This document shows positions 9,283 to 17,917 of a stretch of 56,293 nucleotides of DNA, piece after piece. Every line of letters starts with the position of its first letter. Position 1 is the stretch's first letter. The notes under the pieces were generated by a model, which did not search any database, was not told the DNA's origin, and was given only the letters and a program-made list of their open reading frames with translations. This DNA is from Planctomycetia bacterium (GTDB taxonomy: Bacteria; Planctomycetota; Planctomycetia; Pirellulales; UBA1268), in contig JAIOPD010000086.1 in assembly GCA_021414115.1 (NCBI GenBank), positions 1 to 56,293 on the forward strand, read 5' to 3'. Made by a program: the position numbers and the translations under genes.

Positions 9283-10608
9283 TCAGGCCGAAGCCCTCCA
9301 CGAACGGACCACGAGCGAGCCCGCCTGGCCCTGGGGAGTGACCGACGTCGAGACGAAGACGTCGCCCGCGGGGTCGCCCCGGCGGGCCGGACGGATCGCG
9401 CACTCCTCGTCGGCGGTTTCGTGGTTCAGCAGTGGGAAGAGCTCGCCCTGTCGCAGCGCCAGGATGCTGCCCACGCATTCGACGAGGCCGCTGCCGCCGC
9501 CGAGGTTGCCGAAGTGGCTCTTCGCGGCGACGGTGGGAATCCTGCCGGCGGCACTGCCGAGCACGTCGTGCATCGCCTCGGCCTCGTCGCGGTCGCCGGC
9601 GACCGTGCTCGCTCCATGGGCGTGCACGTGGCCGATCCCGTCGGCCGCCACCGCCGCCATCTCGAGCGCCCGCCGCAACGCGTGGGCGACGGCCTGCCGA
9701 CGCCTGCCGACACCCGCCAGGTGGGTCGAGCACCGCGCCGCGTGACCGATGATCTCTCCATAGATCCGGGCACCGCGGGCCTGGGCATGCGAGAGTTCCT
9801 CGAGGATCAGCACCGCCGAGCCTTCGCCGAGCACCATGCCGCGGCGGTGCTTGTCGAACGGGCGGCTCCAGGTCGTGGGGTCGTCACTGCCGGTGGCGAC
9901 CTGCTCGCTCTGCAGCGCGTGGACCGTCTTCATCGGGTGCACCCGGGTGCCGGTGGAACCGGCGACCATGATGTCGGCCGCCCCGCGTTGAATGGTGACC
10001 ACGGCCTCGCCCACGGCGAGGTGGCCGCTCGCCTCGCGAAGCGTGAGCGAGTTGCTGGGGCCACGGAGGTCGTTGTAGATCGCGATGTGGCTGGCCGGCA
10101 TGTTGGGCAGGTATTTGAGCAGCCACAGCGGCGTGAGCTGCGGCATGCCCTCGCCTGCCCAGAGTTGGAAGTCGAAAAGCCCGTCGGCTCCGCGGCACTT
10201 GGCGACACTCGCGGTGAAGTCTTCGGGCAGCGTGAGCATGTAGTCGGAGCCGAACACACAGCCGAAACGTTCGGGAGGGTGGTGTGCCGCTGCATTGCCG
10301 CAGTCGTGAAGCGCCCGCTGGGCGGCGGCGACGGCCATCTGGCTCTCACGACACATCACCTTGCAGCCCTTGCGGATCGCCTTCTTCCGCTCGCCGTCGA
10401 GCGGGCCGAAGTTGTCGATTTCACCGGTAAAGCCGCGGGCCTCGGCAGCATGGTGCAGCGGGATGCCGGCCGTTGGGAACGCGTCGAGCGGCCCGACACC
10501 GCTCGTGCCCTCGACGAGCCCCTTCCAGAGGTCGTCGAGCGAGAGTCCCAGTGGGCTGACGACGCCCATTCCCGTGATCACCACCCGACGCGAAGTCGAT
10601 CCGCTCAT
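9283..10608 (-). CDS. Ketosynthase-like protein lacking catalytic Cys and second His
   Basis: A 441-residue thiolase-fold protein close to FabF in length and layout: N-terminal RRVVITGMGVVSPLG, middle GPSNSLTLREASG, then HAHGAS and AAKSHFGNLGGGSG. Where active FabF has the nucleophilic Cys (TAC.S), this protein has Glu192. The first His is kept (His331), but the second His position is Asn368, and the C-terminal SFGFGG gating motif is replaced by SVTPQG. Such changes are known in chain-length-factor subunits and in KSQ-type decarboxylases, which keep the fold but do not condense. The start has AGGA 7 nt upstream. It lies downstream of an intact fab cluster, 70 nt after a secreted-protein gene. 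A role as non-condensing partner or decarboxylase is inferred. Confidence 0.85.
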   Translation of the reverse strand: MSGSTSRRVVITGMGVVSPLGLSLDDLWKGLVEGTSGVGPLDAFPTAGIPLHHAAEARGFTGEIDNFGPLDGERKKAIRKGCKVMCRESQMAVAAAQRALHDCGNAAAHHPPERFGCVFGSDYMLTLPEDFTASVAKCRGADGLFDFQLWAGEGMPQLTPLWLLKYLPNMPASHIAIYNDLRGPSNSLTLREASGHLAVGEAVVTIQRGAADIMVAGSTGTRVHPMKTVHALQSEQVATGSDDPTTWSRPFDKHRRGMVLGEGSAVLILEELSHAQARGARIYGEIIGHAARCSTHLAGVGRRRQAVAHALRRALEMAAVAADGIGHVHAHGASTVAGDRDEAEAMHDVLGSAAGRIPTVAAKSHFGNLGGGSGLVECVGSILALRQGELFPLLNHETADEECAIRPARRGDPAGDVFVSTSVTPQGQAGSLVVRSWRASA

Positions 10609-10678
10609 GCACGTATCCTGTTCGTTGCTGGCCGGCCGCGGTCGCTCCGCGGTCGGGTCATGGCCATGGTGCCGTCGT

Positions 10679-11656
10679 TCACGGTCCGCCGCCGAGTCTG
10701 GGCTCGACGACGATCACCACGTCGCACCTTTTCACGTCCGACAGCAGTGCCACCGGCGACACATTTTGCGCAGGCACCGGCCAAGGCACCAACCCGATTC
10801 CGATGACGAGGGTCTGGTTGGCCGGCCAGCGGAACCGCTCTCCCACGCGGACGGCCGCAACCTGGGGCACCTCCACCTGCACCAGCTGCTGATTCACGGG
10901 GGAGGCGAGCGAGACCGCTGCCATCCGCTCGATCTGATCGATCCGGCAGCGGATCACGGCCTCGACGGCCGTCTGGTCGCGGGAGATGAGCGGGTGGACG
11001 TCGATCGCCAGGCCCTCGTCGCATGCCGACGACTGCGTCTGCCAGCCGGGCCAGACGTCGGGCCGGGGAGCGACGTCCTGCACATAGGGCTGCTTGCGGC
11101 CACCAGAAAGCGTCGCCGGCAGACCGTTGGCGGCGAGCACCGGGCCCGTCGGCAGTTCGTGGCAATCGGACCGGGATCGCAGCCGTGCCAGCACGGTGGC
11201 CGCGGTTTCGCGCTGCGCGATCCAGGCCTGCACGCCGGGCGTCGCCACGGAGATCGCCGTCAGCGCGGGGCGGGCCTCGGTCCGCCACGCCGGGCTGTCG
11301 AGGCCCAGCACGCGGACGGTGAAGCGATGCGGCGTGTCGGCCTCTTCGACGAACCGGGCCACGACCTCCTCGACCTTCGCCTGCATCTCGGGCGTATGAA
11401 AGCACGAGAGTTGCTCGGCGTCGGCCGAGAGCGAGGCGGGAGTGGCCCCGTGCCACGCCGGATAGCCGGTCTCCTGAAGGATCCAGTCAACGACGTAGCG
11501 CTGGCTTCCCGCACCGGCCTGCTTCACAAAGGGCCCGATCGCGTAGGTCTTCCAGACCTGCCCGTCACCGGCGGGAATCTGCGCCACCGCCGCGCACGTC
11601 GACGCGACGACTGCGACGCAGGCCACCGCGACTCGGGAGATCGATGACCGGAGCAT
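10679..11656 (-). CDS. Secreted protein of unknown function
   Basis: 325 residues from ATG 11656, chosen because a typical signal peptide follows at once (MLRSSISRVAVACVAVVASTCAAVAQ). The frame is open further upstream, but that part is translated from a dispersed repeat. The mature part has no motif I recognise. The C-terminal half (GRKQPYVQDVAPR, LAIDVHPLISRDQTAVEAVIRCRIDQI, QLVQVEVPQVAAVRV) has the alternating beta pattern seen in secretin-like domains, only a loose resemblance. It sits between fabF and the Cys-less ketosynthase and is 70 nt from the latter, so co-transcription is plausible; the functional link is unknown. Confidence 0.7.
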   Translation of the reverse strand: MLRSSISRVAVACVAVVASTCAAVAQIPAGDGQVWKTYAIGPFVKQAGAGSQRYVVDWILQETGYPAWHGATPASLSADAEQLSCFHTPEMQAKVEEVVARFVEEADTPHRFTVRVLGLDSPAWRTEARPALTAISVATPGVQAWIAQRETAATVLARLRSRSDCHELPTGPVLAANGLPATLSGGRKQPYVQDVAPRPDVWPGWQTQSSACDEGLAIDVHPLISRDQTAVEAVIRCRIDQIERMAAVSLASPVNQQLVQVEVPQVAAVRVGERFRWPANQTLVIGIGLVPWPVPAQNVSPVALLSDVKRCDVVIVVEPRLGGGP

Positions 11657-11754
11657 GGTCGGGAGCCTCGCGGGAAGGCGGGGACTGTAGGAAGAGTGCG
11701 GCGAGCGTACAAGCCGAGCTTGTTTCACGCCTGCAACGCCCTCGTGGCCGTTGC

Positions 11755-11973
11755 AGGCTGATGGCAGCCGAAGGGACAGCCGAGGTGTCTCTTGGCTGCC
11801 GGGCAGCATCCTCCAGCTGCTGCAGCTCCCGACGCTGAGGAGCCGGTCGGTGGGCACGCACAGAAGCCGGGAATGTTTGCGCCTCACGAGTGATGCCCAG
11901 TCGGCCAGCCGAGCATCCTGTAGCAAAATCCCCGGCTTCGAGCATGCCTACCGCCGGCGAACCAATCCGGCAC
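11755..11973. repeat. Dispersed ~217-nt repeat (family R2), copy A
   Basis: 219 nt that align almost end to end with 20461-20676; by eye most positions are identical with a few small gaps. Conserved islands include GCTGCCGGGCAGCATCCTCC, GAAGCCGGGAATGTTTGCG, TGTAGCAAAATCCCCGGC and GCGAACCAATCCGGCAC. The second and third can pair as an imperfect stem enclosing about 50 nt. It fills the gap between the fabF stop (11978) and the next start (11656). 11657-11754 holds nothing else recognisable. Confidence 0.75.
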
Positions 11974-11977
11974 GGCG

Positions 11978-13216
11978 TCAGATGCGGGCGAGCACCAGCG
12001 AGGCGTTGTGGCCGCCGAAGCCGAAGGAGTTGCTCATGGCGATATCGACCTTCGCCTGCCGGGCAACCTTTGGCACGTAGTCCAGATCACACTCTGGATC
12101 AGGCGTGTCGAGATTGATCGTCGGGGCGATCACGCCGCGGCTCATCGTCAGGGCGCACACGACCAGTTCGATGCCGCCGCTGGCACCGAGGGTGTGGCCG
12201 AGTTGGCTCTTGGTGCTCGAGACCGCGAGCCGCTTCGCATGCTCGCCGAACACCCGCTTCATGGCATTCGTCTCGGCCTTGTCGCCCAGGGGGGTGCTCG
12301 TGCCGTGGGCGTTGATGTAATGCACGGTGTCGGCGGCGACCGCAGCATCCTCGAGGGCCATCGCCATGGCGCGGGCAGCGCCCTTGCCTTCGTCATCGGG
12401 CTGGGTGATGTGGCCGGCGTCGCCGCTGGCCCCATAGCCCTTGAGTTCAGCGTAGATCCGGGCGCCCCGCTTCCGCGCGTGCTCGAGTTCCTCGATCACC
12501 ACCACGCCGGCCCCTTCCGCGAGCACGAAGCCGTCACGATCGACGTCGAACGGACGGCTCGCCTGCTGCGGGGCATCGGATCGGAACGAAAGCGCCCGCA
12601 TGTTTTGAAAGCCGGCCAGGCCGATCGGCGTGAGCGCCGCCTCGCTGGCGCCGGTGACCATCACGTCGGCATCGCCGTATTGGATCGCCCGCAGGGCGCT
12701 GCCGATCGAGTTCGCGGCACTGGCGCAGGCGGTGGCCACGGCGAAGTTGGGACCCTTGATCCCGTAGAGGCTCGAGACATGCCCGCTGGCCGAGTTGACC
12801 ATCAGTTTTGGGATCGTGAACGGCGAGACCTTGTCGATGCCCTTGTGGAGAAGCCGTTCCTCCTGGACCTCGAACTCCCAGAGCCCGCCGATGCCGGAGC
12901 CGATCACGACGCCGCAGCGGTAGGGATCCTCCTGTGAGAAATCGATCCCCGAGTCGGTGACGGCGTCCTTCGCCGAGGCGAGGGCGAACTGCGTGAAACG
13001 GTCGAGCCGCTTCAGTTCCTTCAGGGTGGCGATGCCCTCGTTCTCGGGCTCCCATGGCACCTGGCCACCGAACTGCACCCGATAGCCCGACACGTCGAAA
13101 AGTGAAATCTGCCCGACGCCGCTGTCGCCGCGCACGAGTCGATCCCAGAACACCTCGACATTCCGGCCCAGGGAAGTCACGACTCCCAAACCGGTCACCA
13201 CGGCCCGTCGCTTCAT
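11978..13216 (-). CDS. fabF: Beta-ketoacyl-ACP synthase II
   Basis: 412 residues from ATG 13216. This ATG has GGAG 6 nt upstream and begins MKRRAVVTGLGVVT; ATG 13231 would add five residues without a well-spaced ribosome-binding site. The Cys-His-His triad is complete: Cys164 in VATACASAANS, His in INAHGTSTPLGD and His in KSQLGHTLGASGG, with the C-terminal SNSFGFGGHNAS. FabF condenses malonyl-ACP with acyl-ACP in fatty-acid elongation. It follows acpP by 37 nt and ends a rpmF-fabD-fabG-acpP-fabF run. It contrasts with the Cys-less homologue 1.4 kb downstream. Confidence 0.97.
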   Translation of the reverse strand: MKRRAVVTGLGVVTSLGRNVEVFWDRLVRGDSGVGQISLFDVSGYRVQFGGQVPWEPENEGIATLKELKRLDRFTQFALASAKDAVTDSGIDFSQEDPYRCGVVIGSGIGGLWEFEVQEERLLHKGIDKVSPFTIPKLMVNSASGHVSSLYGIKGPNFAVATACASAANSIGSALRAIQYGDADVMVTGASEAALTPIGLAGFQNMRALSFRSDAPQQASRPFDVDRDGFVLAEGAGVVVIEELEHARKRGARIYAELKGYGASGDAGHITQPDDEGKGAARAMAMALEDAAVAADTVHYINAHGTSTPLGDKAETNAMKRVFGEHAKRLAVSSTKSQLGHTLGASGGIELVVCALTMSRGVIAPTINLDTPDPECDLDYVPKVARQAKVDIAMSNSFGFGGHNASLVLARI

Positions 13217-13253
13217 CGATCGCTCCGCCATCCCTGCTTCGCAAACCCTCGGA

Positions 13254-13490
13254 TTACGACTGGTGCTTTTCGATGAACTCGACCGCCTGACCCACGGTCT
13301 GGATCTTCTCGGCGGCGTCGTCGGGAATGTTGATCTCGAACTCTTCCTCGAGTTCCATCACCAACTCGACGGTATCGAGCGAGTCGGCCCCCAGATCCTT
13401 GATGAACGAGGTCTCGGGCGTGATCTGATCCTTGCTCACGCCGAGCTGGGAAGCGACGATGTCAATCACTCGATCTTGGACTGAAGCCAC
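13254..13490 (-). CDS. acpP: Acyl carrier protein
   Basis: 78 residues from GTG 13490, with AGGAGG 9 nt upstream. The family signature is complete: [17 protein letters not shown], where the Ser of DSL carries the 4'-phosphopantetheine arm, then an acidic helix [16 protein letters not shown] and TVGQAVEFI. It is the acyl carrier of fatty-acid synthesis. The open frame continues upstream, but that part is unrelated. It lies between fabG and fabF as in the common bacterial fab order. Confidence 0.95.
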   Translation of the reverse strand: MASVQDRVIDIVASQLGVSKDQITPETSFIKDLGADSLDTVELVMELEEEFEINIPDDAAEKIQTVGQAVEFIEKHQS

Positions 13491-13722
13491 CTTATGAATC
13501 CTCCTGGGGCCCCGCTGCGACCCGACCATTTCAAGGGCGGCGTGTAGGGCAGGGCGTTCTGACGATCTTGGCGGCAGCCCTCCGAGGCTGCGCACCTTAC
13601 CTGGGTTGTTGTCGAAGATATACCCGCTTTCGGCCGCACGTGTCCAGCCCGGGAAAACCGGCCGGGGGATCACCTCCGATGGTGATCCGGTCTGGACGGA
13701 AGTCGTGAACAAAGCGGAACTT

Positions 13723-14505
13723 TCATCCGATCATGCCACCATCGACCACGAGCGTCTGGGCTGTGATGTAGCCGGAAGAGGGGGCAGCAAGAAACAGCAC
13801 TGCCTCCGCGATCTCCCAGGCTTCGCCCAGCCGTTTGGCAGGAACCCGCTTTTTCACCTCGTCGAGCAGGGCCGGGCCGAGAGCCGCGGTCATGTCGCTG
13901 GCAATAAAACCCGGGGCCACGGCATTGACCGTGATTTTCCGGCCCGCGAGCTCTTTGGCGACGGTTTTCGTAAGGCCCACCAGTCCGGCCTTGGAGGCGG
14001 AGTAGTTGGCCTGTCCGGGGTTGCCGATCAGGCCCGAGACGCTGGCCACGTTGACGATCCGGCCGTACCGCTGCTGCATCATCGGCCGGCTGGCGGCCCG
14101 CATGAAGAGAAAGGGACCGCGGAGATTCGTGTCGAGGACGGTGTCCCACTCCTCGTCGCTCATGCGGGGGAGGAGCGTGTCACGTGTTACGCCGGCGTTG
14201 TTGACGAGGATGTCGAGGCGGCCGCACTTTTCCACCACGTGGTCGATGACACGCTGGGCCTCTTCGGCCTTCGAGACGTCGCAGGGCACTTCCTCGACCT
14301 TCCCGCCGGCCGCGCGGATGCCGGCTGCGACCTGGGCGAGTTTGTCGGCGGAACGGGCCGCGATGGCGACCGTCGCTCCCGCGGCCGCGAGCGTCTCGGC
14401 GATCGCGCGGCCAAGCCCCTGCGAGGCACCGGTGACGAGGGCCACTTGGCCGCTGAGGTCCACCTTCAACTGCTTGCGAACCGCCTGCGCCGTTTCGTCA
14501 GCCAT
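13723..14505 (-). CDS. fabG: 3-oxoacyl-ACP reductase
   Basis: 260-residue short-chain dehydrogenase. The NAD(P) motif TGASQGLG is at about residues 25-32, NNAG at about 105, the catalytic Ser of NVASVSG at about 155, and YSASK (Tyr/Lys) at about 168. The C-terminal [23 protein letters not shown] pattern is that of FabG. It reduces beta-ketoacyl-ACP with NADPH in fatty-acid synthesis. It begins 45 nt after fabD. The 232-nt gap to acpP holds no gene that I can see; it may carry a separate acpP promoter. Confidence 0.95.
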   Translation of the reverse strand: MADETAQAVRKQLKVDLSGQVALVTGASQGLGRAIAETLAAAGATVAIAARSADKLAQVAAGIRAAGGKVEEVPCDVSKAEEAQRVIDHVVEKCGRLDILVNNAGVTRDTLLPRMSDEEWDTVLDTNLRGPFLFMRAASRPMMQQRYGRIVNVASVSGLIGNPGQANYSASKAGLVGLTKTVAKELAGRKITVNAVAPGFIASDMTAALGPALLDEVKKRVPAKRLGEAWEIAEAVLFLAAPSSGYITAQTLVVDGGMIG

Positions 14506-14550
14506 GGCCGTCTGTCTCCGGAAAGGTCTGTGAATGCGTTGCGGTGAATG

Positions 14551-15513
14551 TCAGTCGAAGACACCGGAGCATGCGACGCCCCGATCGATCCGCTTCATGA
14601 GCCCGCGGAGCACGCGTCCGGGACCAACTTCCCAGATCGACCGCACGCCCGTGGAGAGGATGTATGCCATGGAGGCGTTCCATTCGACAACACCGACCAC
14701 CTGACGCGCCAGGAGCCGCCGGATCTCGTCGGGGTCGGTGTGAGGCCGGGCATCGACGTTGCTGACGACGGGAATCCTCGGGGTGCGGACCTGCGTGGCC
14801 GCAAGGGCCGCCGTCAGCCGCTCCACCGCCGGCTGCATGAGGGCGGTGTGAAACGCACCCGCCACCTCGAGAGGGACGCACTTGATCGCCCCGGCCGCCA
14901 CCGCCGCGGCATCGAGCCGACGGCAGGCCTCGGCCGAACCCGAGACGACAATGTTGCCGGGGCAGAGGACATTGGCCACCTCCAGCACGTCCCCATCACG
15001 GCATTCGTCGCAGAGGGCGGTCAGTTTCTCACGATCGACGCCGAGCACCGCCAGCATGCTGCCGGGCCGCTGCTCGGCACACTCCTGCATGCCACGGCCG
15101 CGGATGTCGACGAGCCGCACGGCGTCGTCGAAGTCGAGGGCGCCCGCGAAGACGAGCGCGGTGTATTCGCCAAGCGAAAGGCCGGCCGTGACGGTGGCGG
15201 CGTCGAGCGGATGGCCTTCGCGGGAGCGGAGCGTCTCGAGGGCCGCGAGGCTCGTGACGAGGATCGCGGGCTGACTCACGGCCGTGGTGTTGAGCCGTTG
15301 GGCGGGACCGCTGCGGCACACGGCGAGCAGGTCGTAGCCGAGGATCGCGGAGGCCCGGGAAAAAAGCTCGGCCGCCCTGGGCTGAGCATCGACCCAGTCG
15401 CCGGCCATACCGACGGCCTGGGCGCCTTGTCCGGGAAAGAGAATCGCCGGTGCGCCTGCATCACCCGGAGTCGGACCCGGAGCGGAGGCCTTGCCCACGT
15501 GACTCGCCCCCAC
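14551..15513 (-). CDS. fabD: Malonyl-CoA-ACP transacylase
   Basis: About 320 residues. The family motifs are FPGQGAQ near the N-terminus, the catalytic Ser in GLSLGEYTAL, QPAILVTSLA, the catalytic His in GAFHTALM and the C-terminal E.GPG.VL.GL. It transfers malonyl from CoA to ACP, supplying the extender units for FabF. Start choice is uncertain: GTG 15513 follows the rpmF stop by 4 nt and GTG 15498 is also possible; neither has a strong ribosome-binding site, which suggests coupling to rpmF. No fabH or plsX lies in this cluster. Confidence 0.93.
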   Translation of the reverse strand: MGASHVGKASAPGPTPGDAGAPAILFPGQGAQAVGMAGDWVDAQPRAAELFSRASAILGYDLLAVCRSGPAQRLNTTAVSQPAILVTSLAALETLRSREGHPLDAATVTAGLSLGEYTALVFAGALDFDDAVRLVDIRGRGMQECAEQRPGSMLAVLGVDREKLTALCDECRDGDVLEVANVLCPGNIVVSGSAEACRRLDAAAVAAGAIKCVPLEVAGAFHTALMQPAVERLTAALAATQVRTPRIPVVSNVDARPHTDPDEIRRLLARQVVGVVEWNASMAYILSTGVRSIWEVGPGRVLRGLMKRIDRGVACSGVFD

Positions 15514-15517
15514 TGGG

Positions 15518-15700
15518 TCAGGCTTCGTCTGTCTTGACGACGGTCTTGCCCATGTACGTGCCGCAGTTGCCGCATACACGGTGGGTCGGCACCGCCTTGC
15601 CGCACGTGGAGCAGAACGTCAACTGGCGGGGCGTGAGGAAGTCATGCGCCCGACGGGAACGGGTCTTCTGATTGGATTGACGTCGCTTGGGAACGGCCAT
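15518..15700 (-). CDS. rpmF: 50S ribosomal protein L32
   Basis: 60 residues, full length. It begins MAVPKRR.S...TR.RR and carries two CxxC pairs (CSTCG and CGNCG) 13 residues apart, the zinc-binding form of L32. L32 is a structural protein of the large ribosomal subunit. Linkage of rpmF to fatty-acid genes is a known bacterial arrangement. It is the first gene of the rpmF-fab run, 34 nt downstream of a plausible sigma70 promoter. Confidence 0.97.
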   Translation of the reverse strand: MAVPKRRQSNQKTRSRRAHDFLTPRQLTFCSTCGKAVPTHRVCGNCGTYMGKTVVKTDEA

Positions 15701-15733
15701 GGGTCACCTGAAACGTGGTCTGTGGAGCCCCAG

Positions 15734-15763
15734 AGAGTAGCCGCGGGGCAGGGGGGAGGTCAA
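15734..15763 (-). promoter_or_regulatory. Candidate sigma70 promoter for rpmF-fab genes
   Basis: On the - strand, TTGACC (15763-15758) is followed by an 18-bp spacer and TACTCT (15739-15734). The -35 is strong and the -10 weak. It lies between the ruvB stop and the rpmF start. Confidence 0.4.
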
Positions 15764-15782
15764 TCCGCCGCCGCAAAAAGCG

Positions 15783-16802
15783 CTAAAATAACTTCCCCTG
15801 ACCGACCTTCGGCGGGGCCCCCAGATGGTCTTCGCCCTTGGGGGTGATCCGCCGGCCGCGAGGCGTGCGGATCACGAGTTCGCACCGCAGAAGGTAGGGC
15901 TCGACGTCGTCCTCGAGCGTGTCCGACGCGGTGCTCATCGTGTGCGCGATCGCCTCGATGCCGACCGGCCCCCCGGCAAACACCCGTTGGATGGTCTCGA
16001 GATACCGCCGGTCGAAGCCGTCCAGGCCAAGCTCGTCGATGCCCTGCATTTCGAGGGCCGTCCGCGCGATGCCGACGCTCATCAGCCCCTCGGCCCGGCT
16101 CGTGGAGAAATCGCGGATCCACCGCAGCCGGTTGTTGGCCAGCCGGGGCGTACCGCGGCTGCGATGGGCGATTTCGTTGGCGGTTTCATCGTCCATAGGC
16201 ATCGAGAGCTTTCCGGACGAGCGGTGCACGATCGCGGCGAGTTCCGCGGGGGAGTAGTAGTCGAGGTGTTCACGGATCACGAACCGGTCGCGAAGCGGGG
16301 CCGAGATCAGGCCGGCCCGCGTGGTGGCCCCCACGAGTGTGAACGGCCGCAGCGGCATGTTGATCGTGCGGGCGGCCACGCCGTCACCGAGCGTGATGTC
16401 GATTCGGAAATCTTCCATCGCCGGATAGAGAAACTCCTCGACCGCGATCGGCAGCCGGTGGATCTCGTCGATGAACAGGACGGATCCTTCGGAACAGTTC
16501 GTGAGATACGGCAGCAAATCCTTCGGGGCCGCGAGAGCCGCGCCGCTGGCGATCTGGATCGTGGTGCCGAGTTCCCGGGGAATGCAGGTGGCGAACGTCG
16601 TCTTGCCGAGCCCTGGCGGCCCGTCGAGCAGGATGTGGCCGAGCGACTCGCCCCGCTTGCGGGCGGCATCGATGGCGATCATGAGCCGCTCGTGAACGGC
16701 CCGCTGCCCGATCATCTCCTCCATCCGCTGGGGCCGCAGCGCACGGTCCTCCGGTGGCGGCTCCTCGGGGGCCTGAATGCTGGGCTGACGAAATGATTCC
16801 AT
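15783..16802 (-). CDS. ruvB: Holliday junction branch migration helicase RuvB
   Basis: 339 residues from ATG 16802. Family motifs: LRPQRMEEMIGQ, Walker A GPPGLGKTT, Walker B LFIDEIHRL, sensor GATTRAGLISAPLRDRF with the arginine finger, and the winged-helix tail ending RTPRGRRIT. RuvB is the AAA+ hexamer that drives branch migration with RuvA during recombination. The usual GTPRIANRLLRR is written GTPRLANNRLRW here. It is oriented like ruvC-ruvA but 460 nt away from them, with a repeat-rich gap between. Confidence 0.97.
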   Translation of the reverse strand: MESFRQPSIQAPEEPPPEDRALRPQRMEEMIGQRAVHERLMIAIDAARKRGESLGHILLDGPPGLGKTTFATCIPRELGTTIQIASGAALAAPKDLLPYLTNCSEGSVLFIDEIHRLPIAVEEFLYPAMEDFRIDITLGDGVAARTINMPLRPFTLVGATTRAGLISAPLRDRFVIREHLDYYSPAELAAIVHRSSGKLSMPMDDETANEIAHRSRGTPRLANNRLRWIRDFSTSRAEGLMSVGIARTALEMQGIDELGLDGFDRRYLETIQRVFAGGPVGIEAIAHTMSTASDTLEDDVEPYLLRCELVIRTPRGRRITPKGEDHLGAPPKVGQGKLF

Positions 16803-17058
16803 GCTGTTCACCGGTTCACATCGTAGACGATCGGAGGAAAACGGGGAAAGCCGACCGGCCGTGAGGCCACGGGCGCTGGTGGTGGGCTCGGTGCTGCCAG
16901 TGCCCCGAAAGCCGGACGTTCGGGGGCTCGGTGCTGCCCGTGACCCGAAAGCCGGACGTTCGCTGCGGACATCCTGTCCTTCGCTCACTCGGATGCCGCC
17001 GGCGCTTCGGCATCCTGCCTGCGCTTGGCGGCATACGCCGGCTTCGGGTCACGGGCAG
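16803..17058. repeat. Tandem 40-bp repeat and long inverted repeat between ruvA and ruvB
   Basis: A 40-bp unit starting GGGCTCGGTGCTGCC is repeated twice (16884-16923, 16924-16963). The second unit includes the left arm (16934-16955) of a 22/21-bp inverted repeat with one missing T; the right arm is 17038-17058 (CCGGCTTCGGGTCACGGGCA...). The 83-nt loop contains a smaller inverted repeat around ATGCCGCCGGCGCTTCGGCAT. No gene is supported in 16803-17262. Confidence 0.6.
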
Positions 17059-17136
17059 CCCCTCGCTGAGTTCGACCCCTGCGTTCGTTCCGAGGAAGCC
17101 CCTCGCTGGACGAGGCGGAGGGATCGGCGTGAGCGT

Positions 17137-17208
17137 GACGAGCGTTGAGGATTTCGCTCACCGGAGCTCAAACCCTCGTCCCGCGGCATGCGAAATACTC
17201 CCGCGAGG
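17137..17208 (+). repeat. Dispersed ~73-nt repeat (family R3), copy C
   Basis: Begins GACGAGCGTTGAGGATTTCGC and ends GCGAAATACTCCCGCGAGG. ATTTCGC (17151-17157) and GCGAAAT (17190-17196) are perfect inverted arms. The same layout occurs on the - strand at 50773-50846, with the inverted arms conserved and the spacer diverged. Confidence 0.55.
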
Positions 17209-17262
17209 AACCTCATGCCGTCCCGCAGCCGGCCGATGCACGAGCCGGCCGCCGCGCTGCCT

Positions 17263-17901
17263 TCACCGCGGCTTGTGGATCTGCCGGTAGATCGACTCGA
17301 GAGCCTCCTGCACGTCCTTGGGCTTCTTCTTCTCGGCCCGGAGCACATCCACGAGACGGCGGGCGTCCGAATCGGAGTGGCCGAGCGAGCGGAGCACCTC
17401 GAAGGTCTCACTGAACACGTCGCCGCTGCCGGCGGCCGCTTCGCCGGGGGCTTCCCGGGCGATCAGGAGCGCGAACTTCGGCATCCGACGGCGGAGCTTC
17501 GCGATCATCCGTTCGGCGGTCGCCGCGCCGATGCCGGGCAGCGTGGCGAGGGCCTTGGCGTCCTGCTCGTCGATCGCGGTGGCGATCTCGCCCACGGGGC
17601 GGACGATCGCGCGGAGGGCCTTGCGAACTCCGACGCCGTCAACCTCGCAGATGAGGTCGAAAAACTCCCGCTCGACCTCCGAGAGGAAGCCGACGATCCG
17701 GGGCACGAGGTTGCCACGGCCAGGGGTGCCCTCGAGAAACTCCATTGTGTGGAGCGTGACGGGCTGGCCGATCTTGGTCTGCAGGCTGCGACGGACCAGC
17801 TCGGTGACGAGCACCTCATGCACCATCGGGCCGACCGCCAACTCGATGCAGTTGCCGGTGTGGTCGACGCTGTCGAGCGTTCCGGAGATCTTCGTGATCA
17901 T
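17263..17901 (-). CDS. ruvA: Holliday junction DNA-binding protein RuvA
   Basis: 212 residues: N-terminal OB fold (MITKISGTLDSV, VGPMVHEVLV), two HhH motifs in the middle (VDGVGVRKALRAI, LPGIGAATAERMIAKL) and a C-terminal domain (EVLRSLGHSDSDARRLVDVL) that contacts RuvB. RuvA binds the four-way junction and loads RuvB. It starts 16 nt after ruvC and is clearly co-transcribed with it. Confidence 0.95.
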   Translation of the reverse strand: MITKISGTLDSVDHTGNCIELAVGPMVHEVLVTELVRRSLQTKIGQPVTLHTMEFLEGTPGRGNLVPRIVGFLSEVEREFFDLICEVDGVGVRKALRAIVRPVGEIATAIDEQDAKALATLPGIGAATAERMIAKLRRRMPKFALLIAREAPGEAAAGSGDVFSETFEVLRSLGHSDSDARRLVDVLRAEKKKPKDVQEALESIYRQIHKPR

Positions 17902-17917
17902 GTCGTGCGTTCAGCCG

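Noticed and set aside
7744-10806. Open frame of 1020 codons on the + strand
   Set aside because: Antisense to nusA and the ketosynthase-like gene, crosses the intergenic gap, no domain-like sequence.
10679-11926. Longer version of the secreted protein starting at 11926
   Set aside because: The extra 90 codons are translated from repeat R2 and precede a proper signal peptide at 11656.
13491-13712. Longer version of the acyl carrier protein
   Set aside because: ACP starts at GTG 13490 with a good ribosome-binding site; the upstream codons are not ACP-like.
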